Shown here: positions 8,533 through 18,201 of the stretch, piece after piece
How the letters are laid out: each line of letters starts with the position of its first letter
Numbering within the stretch: position 1 is the first letter of the stretch
Source: Hyphomonadaceae bacterium UBA1849
Lineage (GTDB): Bacteria; Pseudomonadota; Alphaproteobacteria; Caulobacterales; Hyphomonadaceae
Reading direction: 5' to 3'
NCBI GenBank assembly: GCA_002338565.1
Contig: DDIN01000013.1
Span: 50,062-114,061 of the forward strand
DNA length: 64,000 nucleotides
Made by a program: the position numbers and the translations under genes
Notes under the pieces: model-generated
What the model was told of the DNA's origin: nothing
The model's input: the letters and a program-made list of their open reading frames with translations, nothing else
Database searches by the model: none

Positions 8533-10692
8533 ATGTCACTTTCGAAATCAGGTTACAGCGCCGGGGTCATCGCGCTGCTGACCGCTCTCAGCTTCACACC
8601 ACAAGCCTTCGCGCAAGCCGCGTCCGGCGAACCAGCCGATGCAGAAAGCCGCCAGGAGACGATCATTGTTGCAGGCGAAGTCGATGCATTTGGCGCCACC
8701 AAAACAGATACGCCCATTACCGAAACCGCTCGCTCTGTTTCGATCGAACCTGCGGACGTATTCATCGAACGTGGCGCACTCAATCTGTCCCAGACAGTGT
8801 CTTACGTATCAGGCGTAACAGCTGAGACATACGGCTTCTCCACTAGAGGCGACTGGGTCACATCCCGCGGCCTCTCTATTCCGCGCTACCGCGACTCCAT
8901 TCAGGAGCTTTTCGGCAGCTATAACACCACGCGCGTCGAACCGTGGACGGTGGAACAGGTCGAAGTGCTGCGCGGCCCTGCATCCGTACTTTACGGACAG
9001 GGATCACCGGGCGGTCTTCTGAACGTTGTGTCCAAAACGCCCCGTGAAGATTTTGGTGGCTTCCTCGTAGCAGAACTTGGAAACTTTGACCGCTATCAGC
9101 TGGCTGGCGACATCACTGGGTCGGTTGCAGGAACAGACGGCCAGCTGCTCTTCCGAATGGTGGGCTTGTATCGAAACACCGGCTCTCAGGTCGATTATGT
9201 CGACGAAGAAACAGGCGTTTTCATGCCCTCCCTCACCTGGCTGCCATCGCCTGATACAAGGCTGACTTTGATCGGCGTCCATCAGGACACAAAAGGCGAC
9301 GTCGCTGCCCAGTTCATCCCGGTGGAAGGCACGCTCTTCCCTCATAACGTCACCGGCGAGTATATCGATCAGGACGTCTATGCAGGCGAACCGGGCTTCA
9401 ACTTCTTCGATACCAAGTCCGACCAGATCACGCTTCTGGGCGAGCATCGCATCAACGAATACTGGCGCCTTGAGGGTACCGCACTCTGGCGCTCCGGCGA
9501 GGCAGCATACCAACAGGCCTGGCCAACTTTTACTGGCGCGGGTCAAAGCCGCTACCTGAACCAGTATCTAGGCGTTCCCCTCGTCACCGAAACAACCGTT
9601 GCACGTACATTCTACGCAGCTGACAACACATCTGAACAATACGCCGCTGACCTGCGCGCCAAGTCTGATTTCTCTACAGGCCCGCTAGAGCACAACCTGC
9701 TTCTGGGCGTGCAGTATCAGGATGTCGAAACCGACAATAACACAGCCTACTTTTTTGGTGGCGGCGTTCTGTCAGGTGACTTTTCTTACGTCTTCGACCT
9801 CGCCAATCCGGTTTACGGAAACTATCCGGACCATGCTGTTCTGGACGCTATCTACACGGATGGAACGCCCCAGCAGGTAGAGGATCTCGGTCTGTATGTC
9901 TCCGACCAGATTTCCTACGAAAACTGGCGGTTCACCCTCGGTCTTCGCTATGATGAGATTGAGAGCAATACTGGCGCGGCAACACAATCTGACGACGCAA
10001 TCTCAACCAGCGTAGGCGTGCTCTACCAATTCGAGAACGGCCTGTCGCCCTACGCAAGCTATTCGGAAAGCTTCGAACCCGTCATCGGTACAGACCTGAA
10101 TGGCAACCAGTTCGAGCCCGAAGAAGCCCGCCAGTATGAAGTCGGCCTCAAATACGAACCGACAAACTTCCCGGGTCTGGTCACACTCGCCTATTACGAC
10201 ATCGAGATCAGCAATCTGCCAAACCCGAACTCGCTACCAGGAAATGCAGGTCAGCAACAGGGCATCTCGACCTTGCGCGGCGTCGAACTGGAAGGCCGTC
10301 TGCAACTCGACAATGTCTTCCTGCAGTTTGCAGCGTCAACAATCGATGCCGAAGACCCGAACGGCTTCCGCCTGTCAGGCCAGCCTGACAGCACAGCCTC
10401 AACATGGGTCACATGGCGTCCGGAAGGCGCATGGGATGGCTTCCGCGTCGGTGGCGGTATTCGCTATGTTGGCGAAAGCGTGTCCGAGACAGCGACCGTC
10501 AGATACGACACACCGTCCTATACGCTTGGCGATCTGATGATCGGTTACGAATGGGATCAGTGGGACTTCCAGATCAACGCACGCAATATTGCCGATGAAG
10601 TGTATCTGACCTCGTGTCTGACACGCGGCGACTGCTTCCCGGGTCTGAGACGCACGGTGGTCGCCCGACTTTCCTATGAGTTCGGCTCATGA
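8533..10692 (+). CDS. TonB-dependent ferric-siderophore receptor
   Basis: An outer-membrane receptor of about 719 residues. The ATG at 8533 follows AGGGGAAA and gives a signal peptide (LTALSFTPQAFA, cleavage after Ala-Phe-Ala). The plug domain includes EQVEVLRGPASVLYGQGSPGG, with SPGGLLNVVSK following, typical of the FhuA/FpvA-type siderophore subfamily. The C terminus ends in Phe-Gly-Ser after an aromatic beta-strand (RLSYEF). It is preceded by a Fur box and overlaps by 4 bp a small membrane-protein gene, followed by a PepSY protein, forming an iron-uptake operon. The siderophore is unknown. Confidence 0.93.
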   Translation: MSLSKSGYSAGVIALLTALSFTPQAFAQAASGEPADAESRQETIIVAGEVDAFGATKTDTPITETARSVSIEPADVFIERGALNLSQTVSYVSGVTAETYGFSTRGDWVTSRGLSIPRYRDSIQELFGSYNTTRVEPWTVEQVEVLRGPASVLYGQGSPGGLLNVVSKTPREDFGGFLVAELGNFDRYQLAGDITGSVAGTDGQLLFRMVGLYRNTGSQVDYVDEETGVFMPSLTWLPSPDTRLTLIGVHQDTKGDVAAQFIPVEGTLFPHNVTGEYIDQDVYAGEPGFNFFDTKSDQITLLGEHRINEYWRLEGTALWRSGEAAYQQAWPTFTGAGQSRYLNQYLGVPLVTETTVARTFYAADNTSEQYAADLRAKSDFSTGPLEHNLLLGVQYQDVETDNNTAYFFGGGVLSGDFSYVFDLANPVYGNYPDHAVLDAIYTDGTPQQVEDLGLYVSDQISYENWRFTLGLRYDEIESNTGAATQSDDAISTSVGVLYQFENGLSPYASYSESFEPVIGTDLNGNQFEPEEARQYEVGLKYEPTNFPGLVTLAYYDIEISNLPNPNSLPGNAGQQQGISTLRGVELEGRLQLDNVFLQFAASTIDAEDPNGFRLSGQPDSTASTWVTWRPEGAWDGFRVGGGIRYVGESVSETATVRYDTPSYTLGDLMIGYEWDQWDFQINARNIADEVYLTSCLTRGDCFPGLRRTVVARLSYEFGS

Positions 10693-11267
10693 TCCAGCCA
10701 GCTGTCATAACAGCCGGGTTGAGCCTTGCCGCGATAGCGGCAGGGCTTTTCCTGCTTTTCTACGCATGGAAACACAGGTCTCAACCTGTTGCTCTCGGTG
10801 CAGGTTGGGCGCTGATCGCAGCGTCATTGATTGCGGCGTTTATAGCCAATGCAGATCGCGGCGTAGCCCAGATCATCGTGATCGCAATGTGCCTGACGGG
10901 CGTGTTCTTAGCCGCCAGTCTCCGGTCTGGCCTTCCGCGAGCTGATTACGCGGCTGGACGAAACAGGAAAGCGGATACGTCACCAGCACCTTCCTCTCCT
11001 GTTCGTAAAAACCTGGCGCGGGTCTGGACCTTCATCCTGACAGGACCAGTCGCCGGTATCATCGCGCTCTTCGCAGCAGCAACCATGTTCCGCGTGATCC
11101 ACCGAACGCCGGACCAGGTCGCCACACATGGCGTGCTCGCGATCATCACCGCCGTCGTCCTCTGGGGCGTGATCAGCGTGCTTTTACTCATGGAAACAAG
11201 GCCTATGCGTCGCACACTCTTTGCTGTTTCCGGCGCAGCTATATTCGCCATCACGGCGTGGATCTGA
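10689..11267 (+). CDS. Small membrane protein of the iron-uptake operon
   Basis: A 192-residue inner-membrane protein with about six hydrophobic segments in two groups of three, split by a charged linker around residues 80-110 (RNRKADTSPAPSSPVRKN). I do not recognise the family with certainty; similar proteins accompany PepSY and TonB-receptor genes. ATG overlaps the receptor stop (ATGA) and the PepSY gene follows after 11 bp, so it is co-transcribed and presumably assists siderophore-iron handling in the inner membrane. Confidence 0.8.
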   Translation: MIQPAVITAGLSLAAIAAGLFLLFYAWKHRSQPVALGAGWALIAASLIAAFIANADRGVAQIIVIAMCLTGVFLAASLRSGLPRADYAAGRNRKADTSPAPSSPVRKNLARVWTFILTGPVAGIIALFAAATMFRVIHRTPDQVATHGVLAIITAVVLWGVISVLLLMETRPMRRTLFAVSGAAIFAITAWI

Positions 11268-11278
11268 TGGGGTAAATC

Positions 11279-12763
11279 ATGAAACAGTCACTTTGGCCGC
11301 GCGCATCGAATAAACTGGTCGAACAATCGCTTAGCGCGCACAGCGTTATGGGGCTGGTGATCAGCGCCATTCTCTATATTGTTTGCCTTAGCGGAACCGT
11401 CGCCGTGCTTGAAGACGAGTTTGGCTGGTGGGAAGCTGCACAGACGCCTGCTGTTCAAACGGTAACGCCACACGCGGCACAAACCGCGGCCGAGAATGTT
11501 CTCGCAGCTCAGCCAGATACAAGTCATGTATATCTCTACCTTCCGCGCGAGAACTGGCCGCGCTTCGTCATTGGCGGAGATGATGGCGTTGAGGCCGCAG
11601 GCTCAAACGGCGAAGTTGTGGGCGCTTATGAAACGGCATGGAACAGCTTTCTGATTCACCTGCACTACTATCTGAATCTTCCCGAACAGTTCGGAATGAT
11701 ACTAGTCGCCATCTTCGGTGTGATGATGATTGCCATGTCGATTTCGGGCCTGCTCGCGCATCCGCGTATTTTTCGGGATGCCTTCCGTCTGAAAACGTCC
11801 GGGCAACAACGTCTTGTTCAGGCCGACCTGCACAATCGCCTCAGCGTCTGGACCTTGCCATTCAATCTTATCGTCGCAGGCACCGGCGCTGTCATCGGAC
11901 TGTTCGTTGTCGTCGCACTGGTTCTCGCTCAGACAAGCTTTGACGGCGACACAAGAGCATTATCCGAAGCGATATTCGGGGATGAACCGGCAGCGAACTC
12001 AGCACCGGCGCGGCTTGCGGATGTTGAAACAGCGCTCGTAAACTTCGAAAGAGAAGTCCCCGGCGTCGAGCCCTTCCTCATAATCGTGCATGATCCGGGC
12101 ACGGCTGGACAGCACATCGATATTCAGGCCGAGCATTCCGACAGGCTTATCTATGGTGAAGCTTACCAGTTTGACGGCGACGGCACATATCTAGGCCATG
12201 CCGGCTTCAGTGACGGTTCAGCCGGTCGTCAGATTGCCTACTCCGTTTACCGGCTGCATTTCGGCGATTTTGGCGGAACAGCTATGAAGATAGCCTATCT
12301 GTTCCTTGGTGCATTGCTCTGCTTCATCGTCGCGACAGGACTGAACATCTATTTCCTGAAGTCGGCAGAGAAAGGTCAACCAAAGCAAAAACTGGCCGCG
12401 GCATGGAGTGCATGTGTTTGGGGCGCACCCGCTCTGCTAGCGCTGACCTTGCTGCTCAGCCTCGTTGGACTTGGCGAATACCTTATGAGCTGGGTGTTCT
12501 GGGCAGGTCTGACCGCTTTGTCGGCTGCCCTTCCATTCGTTGCAGATGCGGGCCGTATTGGCTTTCTACTGCGGCGCGCGACCGGCGCTGTGCTCATTCT
12601 AGCTGGCATACTGCATCAGATCATGTTCTTTAACGTCGCGTCTGACACGACATTTGCCGTCCTGAATGCATGTCTGATTGTTCTGGGCGTAGCACTCGTC
12701 GCCGGTCCGTTCTGGATCAAACAAGCACCGGCGAAGCAAACGCAAAGCGTGCTGAACAACTAA
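11279..12763 (+). CDS. PepSY-associated transmembrane protein (PiuB-like, iron uptake)
   Basis: A 494-residue inner-membrane protein. An N-terminal membrane helix (GLVISAILYIVCLSGTVAVL) precedes a periplasmic PepSY-like region. Pairs of His within or near helices (LIHLHYYL, ADLHNRLS, YRLHFGDF) are the conserved haem/metal-binding type positions of the PepSY-TM family. Four C-terminal helices follow. Family members are thought to reduce or release iron from ferric siderophores. It is the last gene of the Fur-box operon and ends next to a hairpin. Confidence 0.88.
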   Translation: MKQSLWPRASNKLVEQSLSAHSVMGLVISAILYIVCLSGTVAVLEDEFGWWEAAQTPAVQTVTPHAAQTAAENVLAAQPDTSHVYLYLPRENWPRFVIGGDDGVEAAGSNGEVVGAYETAWNSFLIHLHYYLNLPEQFGMILVAIFGVMMIAMSISGLLAHPRIFRDAFRLKTSGQQRLVQADLHNRLSVWTLPFNLIVAGTGAVIGLFVVVALVLAQTSFDGDTRALSEAIFGDEPAANSAPARLADVETALVNFEREVPGVEPFLIIVHDPGTAGQHIDIQAEHSDRLIYGEAYQFDGDGTYLGHAGFSDGSAGRQIAYSVYRLHFGDFGGTAMKIAYLFLGALLCFIVATGLNIYFLKSAEKGQPKQKLAAAWSACVWGAPALLALTLLLSLVGLGEYLMSWVFWAGLTALSAALPFVADAGRIGFLLRRATGAVLILAGILHQIMFFNVASDTTFAVLNACLIVLGVALVAGPFWIKQAPAKQTQSVLNN

Positions 12764-12774
12764 CGCCCACACCG

Positions 12775-12813
12775 AAAAGCAGGTGCCTCAGCTCGTCTGT
12801 TGCGCCTGCTTTT
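12775..12813. terminator. Terminator-like hairpin between convergent genes
   Basis: A 12-bp stem with one wobble pair (AAAAGCAGGTGC / GCGCCTGCTTTT) and a 15-base loop covers the 3' end of the acyltransferase gene, directly after the PepSY gene. The T-run is inside the stem in both directions. Confidence 0.5.
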
Positions 12814-13834
12814 CGCGACCGTCGAAACGCGCCATCAAAGCCTTGTACCAGGCCTGATATGATCGCTCGAACAACAGGTGGAGCAGGCAGGCCGCGACAA
12901 CGGTCAGCACCAGCGTTATCCCCAAGGTAAGGTCATTGGCATAAATGCTGATACCGGCTGTTTTTTCGACTAGAAAACCAACCACCATAAATGCTGGCAG
13001 GTGGATGAGGTAAAGCATGTAAGATGCGTCGCCGAACAGCTTACCTAAGAAGCCCAGACGGAAATTGAGCCCCAGCGCGCCATAAACGAGGAATGCCGCC
13101 GGCACTCCGGCCTGCAAAGCACGCCACTCGTGAAGTTGGTGGCCGGGTACAAGAATGAGCGTCGCCAGTAGCCCCCCTGCCCCAAAAGCGAACATAGGAA
13201 GCGCAAAACGGCGCGCCCCTTTCATCCAGAGCTCGCAGATAATCATACCAAAGAGCAGCTCGCTGACTGCCGGATGGAAGATGACGTTCAGACCGCCTGC
13301 ATCAATGCCCGCCACCGTGTAAAGCACAGAGAGAAACGCCCAGCTGAGCATGGACGTGAAGACGAGGCTGGTATCGGAATTCGGACCGCGGAAAGTCGCC
13401 GCAAAAAGCACATAGAACAAAAGCTCGATCGTGAGCGTCCATGAAATCTCGATGACATGCGTATCGGACGGAAACAGGAAAATGGACCGGATCATTGTTT
13501 GCGGGTCTGCAAACCGGCTTGCATCTCCTGTCAGCACCCACAAGCCGATCAACAGCGCGAGATAGCCAATCAGAACGGCCCAGTAGACCGGGTAGATCCG
13601 GAAAAATCGCCCTGCCATAAAGCGTCCGGATGACCAGACCGGCGCGCGCGCTGCCGCGTAGTAAATGATGAAGCCACTAATGACGAAGAAGATGTCTACG
13701 CCAAGTGCCCCTCCTTTAAAGGCCGAAAAGAGAACCGGATTGCCGTTCTCGCCGCCCGCCGACGCCGCATAAATATGAAATCCTGCGACCAAAAGGGCCG
13801 CCAAGCCGCGCAGCAGGTGAATTCCGGATAGCAT
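12788..13834 (-). CDS. Acyltransferase 3 family membrane protein (OafA/YrhL type)
   Basis: An integral membrane O-acyltransferase of about 348 residues with around ten hydrophobic segments. The N-terminal motif LRGLAALLVAGFHIYA carries the family's Arg and catalytic-type His. A further conserved stretch is FFVISGFIIYYAA. These enzymes acetylate surface polysaccharide, peptidoglycan or small molecules. The ATG at 13834 follows GAGCGAG and begins directly before the first helix; an upstream GTG at 13861 has no ribosome-binding site. It stands alone on the minus strand. Confidence 0.88.
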   Translation of the reverse strand: MLSGIHLLRGLAALLVAGFHIYAASAGGENGNPVLFSAFKGGALGVDIFFVISGFIIYYAAARAPVWSSGRFMAGRFFRIYPVYWAVLIGYLALLIGLWVLTGDASRFADPQTMIRSIFLFPSDTHVIEISWTLTIELLFYVLFAATFRGPNSDTSLVFTSMLSWAFLSVLYTVAGIDAGGLNVIFHPAVSELLFGMIICELWMKGARRFALPMFAFGAGGLLATLILVPGHQLHEWRALQAGVPAAFLVYGALGLNFRLGFLGKLFGDASYMLYLIHLPAFMVVGFLVEKTAGISIYANDLTLGITLVLTVVAACLLHLLFERSYQAWYKALMARFDGREKQAQQTS

Positions 13835-14079
13835 ATTGCTCGCTCTTGTCTCAGCGCGCACACGAACCGCTGGCAGGTGTGCCAGAATCCGTCATGCGCT
13901 GGTGTTCAATGCTATTTTTGCAAACTGCGAGCCGCCAATTCCCCTCATGGGAGAAAATGGTGCACGAGCTGTGCTCACATGGCGGGTACACTCACGTATT
14001 TGATGGAATGCGGGGTTGATCGCCCTCCCGCAATGGATGTAGCAAGATACAACTATACACCGTACAATGGACGCTATTC

Positions 14080-15744
14080 ATGACAGATCAGGCCCTACCG
14101 CTTGGCGAAACAGGTCAGCCACAAGCGACGCCGGAGCAAAAGCGCGCCACATTCATGGCCGTGATGATCGTCTTCCTGCTCAGTGCGCTGGACCAGACCA
14201 TCGTTTCGACCGCGATGCCACGCATCGTTGCCGACCTGCATGGCCTTGAGATTTATGCATGGGTAACGACGACCTATCTTCTGACATCGACAGTCATGGT
14301 GCCTATCTGGGGCAAGCTCGGCGATATGTATGGCCGCAAAAGCGTACTGATTGCCGGTATCGGCATCTTCATTCTCGGGTCCTGGCTGTGCGGTCTTGCG
14401 GGCGAATTCGGTGACCTGCCTGTGCTTGGGTCCGGCATGACACAGCTGATTGTTTTCCGTGGCCTTCAGGGTATCGGCGGTGGCGCGCTGTTCACATCGG
14501 CCTTCGCCACAATTGCCGACCTGTTCGAGCCGCGTGAGCGCGCAAAATATGCTGGTCTGTTCGGCGCCGTATTCGGCCTTGCGAGTGTAGTCGGACCAAT
14601 TATTGGTGGCTGGTTCACTGACCATGGCACCACGGACATTCTGGGTGTTCACATCGCAGGCTGGCGCTGGGTGTTTTATATCAACCTGCCGACGTCTCTT
14701 CTCGCGCTCTTCATGATCAGCCGCAAAATGCCAGACATCGGAACGCGCACCGGCGGGACAATTGACTATGTCGGCGGCATTCTGATCGTCACATCACTTG
14801 GCGCGCTGATGCTCGCACTGACACACGGCCCGACAGACGGCTGGTTTGATCCTGCGGTAGATCTCCTCTTCGCGCTCGCCATTGTCACTGGCATTGCTTT
14901 TCTGATTGTGCAGAGCCGCGTAAAAGACCCAGTCCTGCCACTCGGCCTGTTCAGGAACAAGGCCTTCACCACGAGCATGATCTCGTCCTTCATCATCTCA
15001 ATGGCCTTCATGGGCACGATCATTTACGTGCCGCTATACCTGCAGCTGGTGATTGGTATCAAAGCCACCAATTCCGGCTTCTCCATGCTGCCACTTATGG
15101 GTGGGCTTATACTGTCTGCCTTCCTAGTGGGCCGGCTCGTGACGAAGACCGGAAAGTATAAAGCCTTTATGCTTGGCGGCGCTGTGGTGCAGATTATCGG
15201 CCTTTGGCTGATGACCCATCTGACCGAGAACTCCAGCGCCTATGACGTCATCTGGAGACTGTTCCTTGTCGGTCTCGGCCTTGGCCCGTCACAAAGCCTG
15301 TTCACGCTCGTCTCCCAGAGCGCATCACCAGTCCAACAGGTCGGCGTTGCGACCTCAACCGGCATGTTCCTACGCCAGACAGGTTCAGTCGTTGGCGTTG
15401 CGATCTTCGGTGCGCTGATGACTTCAAGGCTCACCGAAAACCTGTCTCAGCAGTTTCCTGAAGCAGCAGGTAATATCAATCTTGGCCGCTTACAGGCCCA
15501 ATACATGACGGCAGAAACGGCTGGAGCCGCCGTCGAGATGCCGCCATTCCTGAAAGTCGCTTTTGCAGACTCCATGAGCTTCATATTCATGGGCGGTGTC
15601 GTGATCGTTGTCTTCGCGCTGATCTCTATTCTGTTCGTGCCGGTCATCCAGTTGCGTGGCCGCGGTCAGCCGGAAAAGCCAATTCGCAAAGCTGAGCACG
15701 CGGTTGAAGATGCAGCCCCCGGCGCGCCTGTCACACCGGAATAA
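14080..15744 (+). CDS. MFS multidrug exporter, DHA2 (EmrB/QacA) family
   Basis: A 554-residue transporter with about 14 predicted membrane helices. The first loop has motif A (GKLGDMYGRK) and helix 1 carries LDQTIVSTAMP, the DHA2 motif with its conserved Asp. Motif C-like GLASVVGPIIGGWF is in helix 5. Proton-driven export of hydrophobic compounds is the family role; the substrate is unknown. No membrane-fusion partner is adjacent. A bidirectional terminator follows. Confidence 0.93.
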   Translation: MTDQALPLGETGQPQATPEQKRATFMAVMIVFLLSALDQTIVSTAMPRIVADLHGLEIYAWVTTTYLLTSTVMVPIWGKLGDMYGRKSVLIAGIGIFILGSWLCGLAGEFGDLPVLGSGMTQLIVFRGLQGIGGGALFTSAFATIADLFEPRERAKYAGLFGAVFGLASVVGPIIGGWFTDHGTTDILGVHIAGWRWVFYINLPTSLLALFMISRKMPDIGTRTGGTIDYVGGILIVTSLGALMLALTHGPTDGWFDPAVDLLFALAIVTGIAFLIVQSRVKDPVLPLGLFRNKAFTTSMISSFIISMAFMGTIIYVPLYLQLVIGIKATNSGFSMLPLMGGLILSAFLVGRLVTKTGKYKAFMLGGAVVQIIGLWLMTHLTENSSAYDVIWRLFLVGLGLGPSQSLFTLVSQSASPVQQVGVATSTGMFLRQTGSVVGVAIFGALMTSRLTENLSQQFPEAAGNINLGRLQAQYMTAETAGAAVEMPPFLKVAFADSMSFIFMGGVVIVVFALISILFVPVIQLRGRGQPEKPIRKAEHAVEDAAPGAPVTPE

Positions 15745-15766
15745 AAACGCTACAATCTCTGAAAAC

Positions 15767-15801
15767 AAAAAAGCCTGCCAGATATCTGACAGGCTTTTTT
15801 T
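15767..15801. terminator. Bidirectional terminator between MFS gene and cheR
   Basis: The arms AAAAGCCTG and CAGGCTTTT enclose a near-perfect palindromic centre (CCAGATATCTGAC), flanked by A- and T-runs on the two sides, so it can act for both the MFS gene and the convergent che operon. Confidence 0.9.
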
Positions 15802-15819
15802 GAAACTATCGAGACCGGA

Positions 15820-16659
15820 TTAAGCGGCGCGAATGCCCGCACGACCTGCAGTGCCAGACTTTTCATAAAGCCCACGGAACTCTTTGTTCGGCGCAAATGC
15901 ATCCACAACGCCAACAACCGTCTCAGCAGCACCGAGCAGCAGGAAGCTAGGGTCGTTCATCTGCGCGGAGAGACGCTGAAGAATGTCACGCTTCGTCTGA
16001 AGATCGAAGTAAATCAGAACGTTACGGCAGAATACGACATCAAACTTACCGAGCGTTGTCATCGGATCCAGCAGATTGACGTTTTTGAACTGAACCTTGG
16101 ACCGGATATTGTCAGAGAGCTTCCAGACGTCGCCCTGCTGGCTGAAATACGTCATGAGCGTACGGATCGGCAGACCGCGCTGAACTTCAAACTGGCTGTA
16201 GAGACCAGCACGCGCTTTATCGAGCACGCGATCGGAAATATCGACCGCTGTAATCTCAACTGGCGCCCCACCCGTCAGAGCCGGGTTCTGGTCCAGCATC
16301 ATCGCGATGGAATATGGCTCCTGACCCGTCGAACATGCCGCGCAGAGAATGCGGATACGCTGACCCGGACGCTTCTCACGAAGTGCCGGCAGGACGGCTT
16401 TCTCGAGGTGGTCGAACGGCGTCTTGTCACGGAAGAAGAAGGTTTCGTTCGTCGTCATAGCGTCGACGATGACCTTCATCAGGCGTTCGTCACGATTGCG
16501 GCGCACCTGCGACACCAGCTCACCAATCGACTCAAGGCCTTCCTTACGCGCAATCGGCGAAAGTCGACTCTCCAGGAGATACATTTTGTCCTTGCCGATA
16601 ACGATGCCTGAACGGCGTTTCAGCTCGGACGTCACGAAATCAAAATCAGCATCGTTCAT
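15820..16659 (-). CDS. cheR: Chemotaxis methyltransferase CheR
   Basis: A 279-residue SAM-dependent methyltransferase that methylates receptor glutamates. The N-terminal helical domain includes RRNRDERLMKVI. The SAM site is LCAACSTGQEPYSIAM, and FCRNVLIYFD is the CheR-specific catalytic region. It is the last gene of the cheA-W-Y-B-R operon and overlaps cheB by 4 bp. Confidence 0.96.
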   Translation of the reverse strand: MNDADFDFVTSELKRRSGIVIGKDKMYLLESRLSPIARKEGLESIGELVSQVRRNRDERLMKVIVDAMTTNETFFFRDKTPFDHLEKAVLPALREKRPGQRIRILCAACSTGQEPYSIAMMLDQNPALTGGAPVEITAVDISDRVLDKARAGLYSQFEVQRGLPIRTLMTYFSQQGDVWKLSDNIRSKVQFKNVNLLDPMTTLGKFDVVFCRNVLIYFDLQTKRDILQRLSAQMNDPSFLLLGAAETVVGVVDAFAPNKEFRGLYEKSGTAGRAGIRAA

Positions 16660-17804
16660 GACATAACTCCATGGAGTGATTTGCCGACCGCGTCAGCAAT
16701 TTCGTTCAGTGGATGTACAGAATGTGCAAGACCGGCATTGAAAACCGCGCCCGGCATACCCCAGACCACACTTGATTTCTGATCCTGCACGATGGACCGG
16801 CCACCCTGATCGACAATCGTTGCAACACCCTGACATCCGTCAGCACCCATGCCTGTGAGTACGACTGCTGTCAGCGCTGCACCGTAGACTTTCGCAGCGG
16901 CGTTGAACAGAACATCAGCCGCAGGACGACAGAAATTCACCTGTGCATCCTGGTTCAGGCCGATTGTCGGCGTTGCGCCTTTTTTCTCGACGAACATGTG
17001 ATAGCCGCCCGGCGCAATATAGATGCGGTTACGCATCACCTGCTCACCTTGCTGACCTTCGGCGACTTCGTGCTTACAGGTCGCATTAAGATGCTCTGCA
17101 AGGATAGACGTGAAGGTTGGCGGCATATGCTGGACGACTAGAATTGGCAGGTCCGTCTTCTTACAAATCTCCGGCAGAACAGCCTGCAGAGCCTGTGGCC
17201 CGCCGGTTGAACTGGCGACAACAATCGCGTTCGGGCGTGTCCAGCGTGTCGGCGGCTTGTGCAGCTCCGGCTTGGACGGAATTTTGATCGCCGGACGCGG
17301 CGCTTCATTCGCTTTGACCGACGCCGGACGTAGCGGCATTGGCGCGGGGAACGGGCGCTTGGCTTCTTCCGGCTTACCGAACAGACGGATCTTTTCAATC
17401 AGCGCATCGCGATAGGCTTCGGCGCCGCCAAGCTGGCTTGCTTCCGGCTTTGGGAGATAGTCCGTCGCGCCTTTCGAGAGCGCAGAAATGGTAACGTTTG
17501 CGCCCTTATGAGTGAGCGTCGACGCCATAATGATTTTGGCATTTGGTGCAGCGCGTCGCAGGTGCGGGAGAGCCTCAAGCCCATCCATGCGCGGCATTTC
17601 AACATCCAGGATAATTATGTCCGGACGCACTTTCGTGGCATCCGCCACCCCTTGCATACCGTCAGTGCTCACCACGACAAGCTCAACGCCGTCTACGCCC
17701 GTCAGCCAGCGGCGGGTAAGGCCGCGGACGACTGCGCTGTCGTCAATGAGTTGCACCCGGATAGGCGCCCCGGTTTGGGGTTTTATTGTTGCTGCAATGG
17801 TCAT
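16656..17804 (-). CDS. cheB: Chemotaxis methylesterase/deamidase CheB
   Basis: A 382-residue two-domain protein. The receiver has the Asp-Asp pair in LIDDSAVVR and the acceptor Asp in IILDVEMPRMDG. After a Pro/Lys-rich linker (residues 160-195) the esterase domain carries catalytic Ser in VASSTGGPQAL, His in VQHMPP and Asp in TGMGADG. It removes methyl groups from chemoreceptors when phosphorylated by CheA. No receptor gene is nearby, so receptors are encoded elsewhere. Confidence 0.96.
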   Translation of the reverse strand: MTIAATIKPQTGAPIRVQLIDDSAVVRGLTRRWLTGVDGVELVVVSTDGMQGVADATKVRPDIIILDVEMPRMDGLEALPHLRRAAPNAKIIMASTLTHKGANVTISALSKGATDYLPKPEASQLGGAEAYRDALIEKIRLFGKPEEAKRPFPAPMPLRPASVKANEAPRPAIKIPSKPELHKPPTRWTRPNAIVVASSTGGPQALQAVLPEICKKTDLPILVVQHMPPTFTSILAEHLNATCKHEVAEGQQGEQVMRNRIYIAPGGYHMFVEKKGATPTIGLNQDAQVNFCRPAADVLFNAAAKVYGAALTAVVLTGMGADGCQGVATIVDQGGRSIVQDQKSSVVWGMPGAVFNAGLAHSVHPLNEIADAVGKSLHGVMS

Positions 17805-17815
17805 TTGATGTCCGA

Positions 17816-18181
17816 TCAGACGAGGCCGACTTCGGCGAACTTAGATTCAATAATTTCGCTATCGAACGGCTTCATAATGTACTCATTGGCACCAGAGCGG
17901 ATCGCTTCGGCGATATGGTCCATATCATTTTCAGTCGTGCAGAATACAACGATCGGATCTTCGCCGCCTGGTTCGCGACGCAGGGCTCGCAGGAAATCAA
18001 TGCCGTTCATCACAGGCATGTTCCAGTCCAAAAGAACCGCATCCGGCATGGTCCGACGGCAGGCTTCCAGAGCCTCAGAGCCGTCGGCCGCTTCCTCGGT
18101 CGAAAAATGGAGATCTTCCACGATGCGGCGTGCAACTTTTCTCACGACGCGCGAGTCATCAACAATCAAACACCGCTTCAT
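17816..18181 (-). CDS. cheY: CheY-like single-domain response regulator
   Basis: A 121-residue receiver domain with Asp8/Asp9, acceptor Asp52 (LLDWNMPVMNG), Thr in VVFCTTE and Lys in YIMKPFD. The WNMPVMNGIDFL stretch is typical of chemotaxis CheY. It lies between cheW and cheB with short gaps and is the expected motor-binding output of the adjacent CheA. Confidence 0.93.
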   Translation of the reverse strand: MKRCLIVDDSRVVRKVARRIVEDLHFSTEEAADGSEALEACRRTMPDAVLLDWNMPVMNGIDFLRALRREPGGEDPIVVFCTTENDMDHIAEAIRSGANEYIMKPFDSEIIESKFAEVGLV

Positions 18182-18201
18182 TTCAAATTCCCTTTCAGAG
18201 A

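Noticed and set aside
13877..14083. Small Cys-rich plus-strand frame before the MFS gene
   Set aside because: No ribosome-binding site or family pattern; it reads through the presumed promoter region of the exporter.
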